Source: an uncultured Acetatifactor sp.
Lineage (GTDB): Bacteria; Bacillota; Clostridia; Lachnospirales; Lachnospiraceae
Assembly (NCBI GenBank): GCA_910584865.1
Contig: CAJUCE010000002.1
Location: 217,082-281,081 of the forward strand
Reading direction: 5' to 3'
DNA length: 64,000 nucleotides
Below the pieces are notes generated by a model. That model saw only the letters and a program-made list of their open reading frames with translations. It searched no databases and was not told the DNA's origin. Shown here piece by piece: positions 57,920-64,000 of this stretch; within the stretch, counting starts at the first letter, position 1; every line of letters starts with the position of its first letter. Position numbers and translations under genes: made by a program.

Positions 57920-59138
57920 AATGAATATATTGCTGATTAACCATTATGCGGGTTCAGTGGAAATGGGGATGGAATTCCGGCCGTATTATTTTGCCAGAGA
58001 GTGGTGCAAAATGGGGCATCATGTGGATATTATAGCAGCGGATTATTCCCACTTGCGGATAAAGAATCCGAAGGTGTCCAAGGATTTCCAGTCCGAAGAG
58101 ATCGACAAAATCACCTATCATTGGGTCAAAGCAGGGGAATATAAGGGAAACGGTGTAAAGAGAGCCTTTTCCATGTTTCGCTTTGTGGGAAAGCTATGGC
58201 TGCGCGCAGGAAAGATTGCGAAATGGTATAAGCCGGATGTGGTGATCACCTCCTCAACTTATCCCCTGGATACCTATGCAGGGCAGCGGATTGCAGGAAA
58301 AAGCGGAGCCAGACTGATACATGAAGTACATGATATGTGGCCGATTTCGCCTATGGAGATGGGAGGCATGTCCAGATTTCATCCCTTCATTGTATTAATG
58401 CAGCTGGCGGAGAACTCATTTTGCAGAAAATCAGATTGTGTGGTATCGCTGCTGCCAGGCGCCAAAGCATATTTTATGGCCCATGGCATGAAAGAAAATA
58501 AGTTTGTTCCCATTGCAAACGGCGTGGTGTTAAGTGAGTGGGAGGAAAGGAAACCGCTTCCGGCCGGGATAAAGGAACAGCTGGATAAAATGAAAGAAAG
58601 CTGCGGCTTTCTTTTATGCTTTTTCGGAAGTCACACCAGATCTTATGCGATAGAATACCTGATCAGCGCCGTAAAACAGTTTTCTCCGAAAGAGGTTGGG
58701 CTGGTGTTGGTAGGGGACGGCGTAGACAAAAAAAGGCTGCAGAGGATGAGTGAAGGCAGTTCCAATATCTGGTTTCTTGATCCGATCCCGAAAGCATCTA
58801 TTCCGGCGTTTTTGGAAATGGCAGACGGAATCTATATAGGTGCGGTGAGAAACAGAATGCTGCGTTTTGGAATATGCATGAACAAGCTTTTCGACGCTAT
58901 GATGAGCAGAAAACCGATTTTATATGCTGTGGAAGCACCCAATAATTATATCCGGAAATTTCATTGCGGAGTTTCTGTTTTGCCGGAGGATACAGATGCC
59001 TTGGTTGGCGGGATTCGAAAGCTTGTGTCCATGTCCGTCGAAGAAAGGCAGGAGATGGGCAGGCGGGGAAAACAGGCAGTGCTGGACCATTTTACATATG
59101 ATGTTTTGGCGAGAAAGTTTGAATGTTTATTCAAATAG
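57912..59138 (+). CDS. Glycosyltransferase family 4-like
   Basis: 408 residues. GT-B fold: N-terminal NHYAGSVEMGMEFRPYYFAR and HEVHDMWPISPMEMGG; C-terminal FGSHTRSYAIEYLISAVKQF and a segment with DGIYIGAVRNRMLRFG. It probably adds the second sugar to the lipid-linked unit. Donor and acceptor are unknown. Confidence 0.88.
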   Translation: MDKMNILLINHYAGSVEMGMEFRPYYFAREWCKMGHHVDIIAADYSHLRIKNPKVSKDFQSEEIDKITYHWVKAGEYKGNGVKRAFSMFRFVGKLWLRAGKIAKWYKPDVVITSSTYPLDTYAGQRIAGKSGARLIHEVHDMWPISPMEMGGMSRFHPFIVLMQLAENSFCRKSDCVVSLLPGAKAYFMAHGMKENKFVPIANGVVLSEWEERKPLPAGIKEQLDKMKESCGFLLCFFGSHTRSYAIEYLISAVKQFSPKEVGLVLVGDGVDKKRLQRMSEGSSNIWFLDPIPKASIPAFLEMADGIYIGAVRNRMLRFGICMNKLFDAMMSRKPILYAVEAPNNYIRKFHCGVSVLPEDTDALVGGIRKLVSMSVEERQEMGRRGKQAVLDHFTYDVLARKFECLFK

Positions 59139-59196
59139 AAATATCGGAACAAATGAACGGAAAATGCAAACCAGTACAGGGGAGGAGAATAGAAAA

Positions 59197-60513
59197 ATGA
59201 AAGACGAACTGTTAAAAAAGATTGAAAGAAGAGAGATTGTTGCAGGCGTTGTAGGACTTGGCTATGTGGGGCTGCCGCTGGCAGTGGAAAAAGCAAAAGC
59301 CGGATTTAAGACGATTGGTTTTGATGTGCAGGAAGAGAAAGTCAGGATGGTGAACGGCGGCCAAAATTATATAGGAGATGTGGTGGATTCCGATTTGGTA
59401 AAACTGGTGGAGAACAGAACTCTGTCTGCAACCAGTGATTTCTCTTTCATCAAAGAAGTGGACTTTATTGCAATCTGCGTTCCCACACCGCTTGATATCC
59501 ATCAGGAACCGGATATCAGTTATGTCCGGGATTCCGCTACTGCGGTATCGAAATATTTGAGAAAGGGAACCATGGTGGTATTGGAATCGACGACTTATCC
59601 GGGAACCACAGAGGAGCTGATAAAGCCTATTCTGGAAGAAGGATCCGGTCTCAAATGCGGCAGGGATTTTTATCTGGGCTTCAGCCCGGAGAGAGTCGAT
59701 CCCGGTAATCTTATTTATAAGACAAAAAATACGCCCAAGGTAGTCGGCGCCTGCTCCGAAGATGGCGCGGAGGTGATTTCCGCTATGTATAAAGCCGTTT
59801 TGGACGGCGAAATATTTACCGTATCATGTCCGGCAGTGGCGGAGATGGAGAAGATTCTGGAAAACACATACCGTAATGTCAATATAGGTCTGATCAATGA
59901 GATTGGGCGTCTGTGTAATGAGATGGGAATCTCCGTGTGGGAAGTAATTGATGCGGCAAAGACAAAGCCATACGGCTTCCAGGCTTTCTATCCCGGTCCC
60001 GGGCTTGGAGGGCACTGTATCCCGCTGGATCCTTATTATCTGACCTGGAAAGCAAGGGAATACGGTTTTCATACAACGCTGATTGAAAATTCTATGGTGA
60101 TTAATGACGGGCAGCCGGAATACTGTGTGGAGCGGGCCATGCATATCCTGAACAGACATAAAAAGGCAATCAATGGGGCAAAGGTGCTGCTGTTGGGAGT
60201 GAGCTATAAAAACGACATCGACGATTATCGGGAGTCTCCTGCAATCAGGGTGATGAGAGAGCTGAGGAAGGTGGGGGCGGATGTGGCCTACTACGATCCA
60301 TGGGTACCGGAATTTAAAAACATGTATGGCCAGAGTGCGGAGAGTCTTGAAGAGCTTACGCCGGAGGTGGTCAGGGAATTTGATCTGGTGATGGTTACGG
60401 CAGCCCATCATAATGTGGATTATAGCATGGTACAGAAGAATGCAAAAGCGGTATTTGATACAAAAAATGTGATGGCAGATTTAAAAGACCGCGAAAATAT
60501 CGAGGTGCTGTAG
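59197..60513 (+). CDS. UDP-sugar 6-dehydrogenase (WecC/WbpA-like)
   Basis: 438 residues from ATG 59197 (GGGGAGGAG before); the longer frame from 58924 lies inside the glycosyltransferase gene. Rossmann VVGLGYVGLPLAVEKAKAG, VPTPLDIHQEPDISYV, STTYPGTTEEL and the catalytic cysteine in GPGLGGHCIPLDPYYLTW are present. It oxidises C6 of UDP-GlcNAc or UDP-ManNAc to the uronate. The neighbouring 2-epimerase allows either order. Confidence 0.92.
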   Translation: MKDELLKKIERREIVAGVVGLGYVGLPLAVEKAKAGFKTIGFDVQEEKVRMVNGGQNYIGDVVDSDLVKLVENRTLSATSDFSFIKEVDFIAICVPTPLDIHQEPDISYVRDSATAVSKYLRKGTMVVLESTTYPGTTEELIKPILEEGSGLKCGRDFYLGFSPERVDPGNLIYKTKNTPKVVGACSEDGAEVISAMYKAVLDGEIFTVSCPAVAEMEKILENTYRNVNIGLINEIGRLCNEMGISVWEVIDAAKTKPYGFQAFYPGPGLGGHCIPLDPYYLTWKAREYGFHTTLIENSMVINDGQPEYCVERAMHILNRHKKAINGAKVLLLGVSYKNDIDDYRESPAIRVMRELRKVGADVAYYDPWVPEFKNMYGQSAESLEELTPEVVREFDLVMVTAAHHNVDYSMVQKNAKAVFDTKNVMADLKDRENIEVL

Positions 60514-61587
60514 ATGAAAGTGTTGACAGTAGTAGGAGCGCGGCCCCAGTTTATCAAAGCGGCAGTCGTATCCCATGAACTTAGAAAAGCGCACACGGAA
60601 ATCCTTGTACATACAGGGCAGCACTTTGATTATAATATGTCCGGCTGTTTTTTCGAGGAACTGAATATTCCGGAGCCGGATTACAACCTTGGCCTGTCGG
60701 GAGGAAGCCATGCGGAAATGACGGGGCGGATGATGATCGCAATCGAAGAAGCACTTATGAAGGAGAGACCGGATTGGCTGCTGGTTTATGGCGATACCAA
60801 TTCTACTCTGGCTGCCGCGCTTGCAGCGGCGAAGCTTCATATTCCAATATGCCATGTGGAAGCCGGAATCAGAACGCACAGTAAGACAAATCCGGAAGAA
60901 ATCAACAGAATTTGTACAGATCATGTTTCCACGCTCCTTCTCGCAAGCACACAGAGCAGTTTGGAGGAAATGGAAAAGGAGGGACTTTCCGACAGAGGAT
61001 TTATGGTAGGGGATCCCATGTATGATGCCTTTCTAGCCTACAGCAGGAAGAAAACGGTGGAGGAAGTGATACTCCGGACACTGGAAGGGGATACCGTGAA
61101 GGTCCCTGCAGCGTATTATTATCTGACCTGTCACAGAGAAGAGAATACAAAAAGAGACGAAGAACTGACAGAAATATTTATAGCAATGGAACAGTTGGAT
61201 GCGCCTGTGATATATCCGGTGCATCCGAGAAACAGAGAACGGGCAGTGCGGATCAGGAAAGAGAGGAAGTTTCAAAATCTCATTCTGACACAGCCGCTTG
61301 GATATCTGGAAAGTATCTGCCTCGTAAATCATGCGAAGAAAATTATAACGGATTCCGGAGGGCTTCAGAGAGAAGCCTTTTTTGCGGGAAAAAAGTGTGT
61401 GACGATACTTGATTTCGTATGCTGGCCTGAAACCATGACAGGAAAAAGGAATGTGCTGGCGGCCCCCAAGGCGGAGGATATTTTGGAAAAGCTCTCAGAA
61501 GAGCAGAGAATAGAGGAGGGATATCAGCCTTTTGGGGACGGCCACTGCGCAGGGAAAATTGTCAGGATGCTTGAGAAGACTTTGTAA
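60514..61587 (+). CDS. UDP-N-acetylglucosamine 2-epimerase (non-hydrolysing)
   Basis: 357 residues; its ATG follows the dehydrogenase stop with no gap. VVGARPQFIKAAVVSHELRK, HTGQHFDYNMSGCFFEEL, HVEAGIRTHSKTNPEEINR and ITDSGGLQREAFFAGKKC are diagnostic of WecB/WbpI. It turns the gluco into the manno form, either of UDP-GlcNAc or of a diacetamido-uronate. Confidence 0.93.
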   Translation: MKVLTVVGARPQFIKAAVVSHELRKAHTEILVHTGQHFDYNMSGCFFEELNIPEPDYNLGLSGGSHAEMTGRMMIAIEEALMKERPDWLLVYGDTNSTLAAALAAAKLHIPICHVEAGIRTHSKTNPEEINRICTDHVSTLLLASTQSSLEEMEKEGLSDRGFMVGDPMYDAFLAYSRKKTVEEVILRTLEGDTVKVPAAYYYLTCHREENTKRDEELTEIFIAMEQLDAPVIYPVHPRNRERAVRIRKERKFQNLILTQPLGYLESICLVNHAKKIITDSGGLQREAFFAGKKCVTILDFVCWPETMTGKRNVLAAPKAEDILEKLSEEQRIEEGYQPFGDGHCAGKIVRMLEKTL

Positions 61588-61615
61588 GGAAATTTCGGAA
61601 GGGAGATAAATCATT

Positions 61616-62695
61616 ATGAGATATGCATTAATTGGCTGCGGAAGGATATCGCCGAATCATATCGCGGCTGCAAAGGCCAACAAACTTGAGTTTACGGGGA
61701 TCTGCGACATAGATACAGAAATGCTGCAGGATAAGGTATCAAAATTTGACTTGAAAGGTGTTCGGCAATATACGGATTATCATGAGATGCTTAAGAAGGA
61801 GAAGCCGGAGCTGGTGGCAATTGCAACAGAGTCCGGGAAGCATGCAGCGATTGCCCTGGACTGCATAGAAGCAGGCTGCAATGTGATTATTGAAAAGCCG
61901 ATTGCATTGTCGCTGGAAGATGCGGATGCGATTATCAGGGCGGCGAAAGAGAAAAAGGTCAAAGTCTGTGCAAGTCATCAGAATCGGTTTAATAAATCTG
62001 TGCAAAAGATAAGGGAAGCGATGGAAAACGGGCGTTTCGGGCGTATGTTTTATGGGACAGCGCATATCCGCTGGTGCAGGAACGAGAACTACTATACACA
62101 GGCAAAATGGCGCGGTACATGGGAGCAGGACGGAGGAGCCCTTATGAACCAGTGCATCCATAATATAGACCTGCTTCGGTGGATGATGGGAGATGAAGTG
62201 GAAGAGGTAACGGGAATAACGGATCAGCTGAATCATCCGTATATACAGGCAGAAGATCTGGGAATAGCGCTTATTAAATTCAAGAACGGGTCATACGGGA
62301 TTGTGGAGGGGACTACAGATATCTATCCTAAGAATCTGGAGGAGACGCTTTATTTATTTGGTGAAAAAGGAACTGTAAAGGCAGGAGGCCAAAGCGTAAA
62401 CAGAATCGAGGAATGGCGGTTTGCGGATGAGGCGGAGAAGCCGGAGGACGTGATTGCAGAGTTTGCGGAGAATCCTCCCAATGTCTACGGATTCGGTCAT
62501 ACGCCATTGTACGCGGATATGATCGACGCAATACAACAGGACAGAGAACCTTATATCAATGGAGAGGCCGGAAAGCGGGCCCTGGAACTTGTTCTTGCCA
62601 TCTATCAGTCGGCGGCGGAAAAAAGAAGTGTAAAGCTGCCTCTGGAGCGCTGTTCTACAATGGACTTCCAGGGACGGTTCGAAGCGGGTAGGTAA
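61616..62695 (+). CDS. Gfo/Idh/MocA oxidoreductase (WlbA/WbpB-like)
   Basis: 359 residues. NAD-binding IGCGRISPNHIAAAKANK, then VIIEKPIALSLEDADAIIRA and the substrate part FNKSVQKIREAMENGRFGRM, GALMNQCIHNIDLLRWMMGD. WlbA/WbpB enzymes oxidise C3 of UDP-GlcNAcA to the keto sugar that a DegT aminotransferase then aminates. Its place with a 6-dehydrogenase and epimerase favours that role. Confidence 0.87.
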   Translation: MRYALIGCGRISPNHIAAAKANKLEFTGICDIDTEMLQDKVSKFDLKGVRQYTDYHEMLKKEKPELVAIATESGKHAAIALDCIEAGCNVIIEKPIALSLEDADAIIRAAKEKKVKVCASHQNRFNKSVQKIREAMENGRFGRMFYGTAHIRWCRNENYYTQAKWRGTWEQDGGALMNQCIHNIDLLRWMMGDEVEEVTGITDQLNHPYIQAEDLGIALIKFKNGSYGIVEGTTDIYPKNLEETLYLFGEKGTVKAGGQSVNRIEEWRFADEAEKPEDVIAEFAENPPNVYGFGHTPLYADMIDAIQQDREPYINGEAGKRALELVLAIYQSAAEKRSVKLPLERCSTMDFQGRFEAGR

Positions 62696-62723
62696 AAATC
62701 CGTCATAAGCATGGAGATAGAAT

Positions 62724-64000
62724 ATGTGTGGAATATGTGGAATTGTAAACTATACCGGCATTACTCTAAAGGAAAAAGGATTAGTCAATCGGATGAATGA
62801 GTGCCTGTTTCATAGAGGCCCTGATGACGGCGGGACATTTTTCGATGAAAAACTGGGGTTGGGCCATCGTAGACTGTCCATTTTAGATCTTTCAGAACGC
62901 GCACATCAGCCTATGTGCTATCGGGAAAAATATACGATTGTATTTAACGGGGAGATATATAATTTCATCGAGATACGATCAGAATTGATTCAAAGAGGAT
63001 ATACATTCTCCTCCGATTCCGATACGGAAGTGATATTGGCGGCCTATGATTGTTATGGGATAGATTGTCTGAAGCTTTTTAACGGAATGTGGGCATTCGC
63101 CCTATGGGACAGTGCGGAAAAGCGGCTGTTGCTGTCCAGAGACCGGTTTGGTGTGAAACCTCTGTACTATTATAAAAATGACGGCTATTTTCTGTTTGCC
63201 TCTGAAATAAAGGCGCTTTTATGTGATGAGAGAATTTCCAGGGAAGCGAATGACAGGATTGTATATGATTTTCTGGAGCAGGGACTGGCAGATCATACAG
63301 AGGAAACTTTTTTTCGGAATATTTATAAGCTTCCTGCAGGGACCTATATGTATGTAAATTGCGAAGGAAAAGGGACGGAGTACTGCAGGTACCATGAACT
63401 GGAATTTTCTTCAAAAATGGTAGAAAGCAATACGGTATATCAGAAAATATTTAAGAGCCTGTTTTTCAAAAGCGTACAGCTACGGCTTCGTTCGGATGTT
63501 CCCACAGGAAGCTGCCTGTCTGGCGGCCTGGACTCTTCGGCCATTGTATGTACGGTCAGGAAGGCGGCGGAGAAAGGGCATGAACAGCATACCTTTTCCT
63601 TTTGCGCAGAAGAAAAAGGCCTGGACGAAAAAGAATATATGGAGGAGGTCGTAAAACAGACAGGAGCCGTTCCGCATTATGTGTATGGTTCAGGAGAAAA
63701 TCTGAAAGAACTCTTTGAGAAATTGGTTTTCATTCAGGATGAGCCCTTTGCTTCTACAAGCATTCTGGCCAGCTATCTGGTCTACAGAGAGGCGGGGAGT
63801 GCGGGAGTCAAGGTTTTATTGGACGGACAGGGAGCAGACGAGTTGTTATGCGGGTACAGGAAATCGAGAATCTATTATGTGAAAGGGCTTTTGCAGGAAG
63901 GATATTTCTTCAGGGCCTTATTGGAGCTGGTATTGTCGGTTTCACAGATCAAAACCAGCTTTGATATAAAAGACGATCTGGGCAAACTGAAAAGAATTCT
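62724..64000 (+). CDS. Glutamine-dependent asparagine synthetase-like amidotransferase, partial
   Basis: Open to the right edge; 425 residues present. MCGICGIVNYTG gives the nucleophile Cys2, with FHRGPDDGGTF, LGLGHRRLSILDLS and NGEIYNF completing the glutaminase domain. SCLSGGLDSSAIV is the ATP pyrophosphatase loop and DGQGADELLCGYR follows. In biosynthesis clusters such AsnB homologues amidate uronic acids to uronamides; the uronate enzymes just before make that likely. True asparagine synthesis is the alternative. ATG 62724 follows GGAGAT. Confidence 0.92.
   Translation, partial: MCGICGIVNYTGITLKEKGLVNRMNECLFHRGPDDGGTFFDEKLGLGHRRLSILDLSERAHQPMCYREKYTIVFNGEIYNFIEIRSELIQRGYTFSSDSDTEVILAAYDCYGIDCLKLFNGMWAFALWDSAEKRLLLSRDRFGVKPLYYYKNDGYFLFASEIKALLCDERISREANDRIVYDFLEQGLADHTEETFFRNIYKLPAGTYMYVNCEGKGTEYCRYHELEFSSKMVESNTVYQKIFKSLFFKSVQLRLRSDVPTGSCLSGGLDSSAIVCTVRKAAEKGHEQHTFSFCAEEKGLDEKEYMEEVVKQTGAVPHYVYGSGENLKELFEKLVFIQDEPFASTSILASYLVYREAGSAGVKVLLDGQGADELLCGYRKSRIYYVKGLLQEGYFFRALLELVLSVSQIKTSFDIKDDLGKLKRI

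Noticed and set aside
1..64000. tRNA, rRNA or known riboswitch
   Set aside because: No cloverleaf, rRNA or well-known riboswitch core was recognised by eye in the gaps; a covariance-model scan would be needed to exclude small ones.

Overview
The window looks like chromosome of an anaerobic, spore-forming Clostridia, most likely a Lachnospiraceae-type gut bacterium. The reasons are a complete spoIIIAA-AH cluster and spoIVB, the Gram-positive order Asp23-nusB-xseA-xseB-ispA-dxs-tlyA-nadK-argR-recN-spoIVB, strong AGGAGG ribosome sites, frequent TTG/GTG starts, and radical and microcompartment metabolism. No rRNA, tRNA or CRISPR array was seen. Gene names rest on reading the proteins by eye; no database search was possible.

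Layout. (1) 1-8035: the 3' part of a bacterial microcompartment (BMC) operon. It has an acylating aldehyde dehydrogenase (cut by the window edge), a zinc alcohol dehydrogenase with an encapsulation peptide, four single-domain BMC-H shell proteins (one with a 12-residue-repeat N-terminal extension), PduL, an EutN/CcmL vertex protein, a PduS/RnfC-like flavo-iron-sulfur protein and a PduT-like shell trimer with Cys38. The signature enzyme lies outside, so the substrate is unknown. (2) 8093-11354: a nitrilase-superfamily amidohydrolase lying between short direct repeats, then three overlapping genes: DeoR regulator, ParA/MinD ATPase and a Lys/Glu/Ala-rich disordered protein. The last two look like a McdAB-type BMC positioning pair. 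(3) 11355-12385: a decayed type III toxin-antitoxin (ToxN/AbiQ-like) interrupted by two related hairpins, then tandem promoters and a possible MITE. (4) 12386-27600: yqeY followed by nine tightly packed genes: Ser/Thr kinase, large helical membrane protein, coiled-coil protein, zinc-ribbon/FHA protein, radical-SAM activase-like protein, ClpB-like AAA+ ATPase, PP2C phosphatase, membrane-anchored leucine-rich-repeat protein and a DUF3800 protein. This is the strongest candidate for an undescribed system: a phospho-signalling circuit (write, read, erase) tied to an unfoldase-type ATPase and a radical enzyme.

(5) 27788-30888: citrate synthase and a secreted transglutaminase-like protein, closed by a clear terminator. 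(6) 30993-36514: spoIIIAA-AH, the mother-cell channel of sporulation, with a 42-bp tandem repeat inside spoIIIAF. (7) 36620-40810: phosphopentomutase, release factor 3 and a transglutaminase-like lipoprotein. (8) 41075-52011: Asp23, nusB, exonuclease VII, isoprenoid genes, tlyA, nadK, argR, recN and spoIVB. (9) 52369-54229: a deleted AlbA-type gene and an orphan HipA kinase. (10) 54637-64000: two NusG/LoaP-type antiterminators, a strong terminator, then a surface-polysaccharide operon whose enzymes suit a UDP-diamino- or acetamido-uronic acid, ending in an asparagine-synthetase-like amidotransferase cut by the window edge.

Across the window a short RBS-proximal sequence (GCGGAACTGGAATAGGAGG and close variants) recurs upstream of BMC genes and of the Asp23 gene, partly with a conserved hairpin before it. 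This suggests a dispersed leader element shared by unrelated operons.
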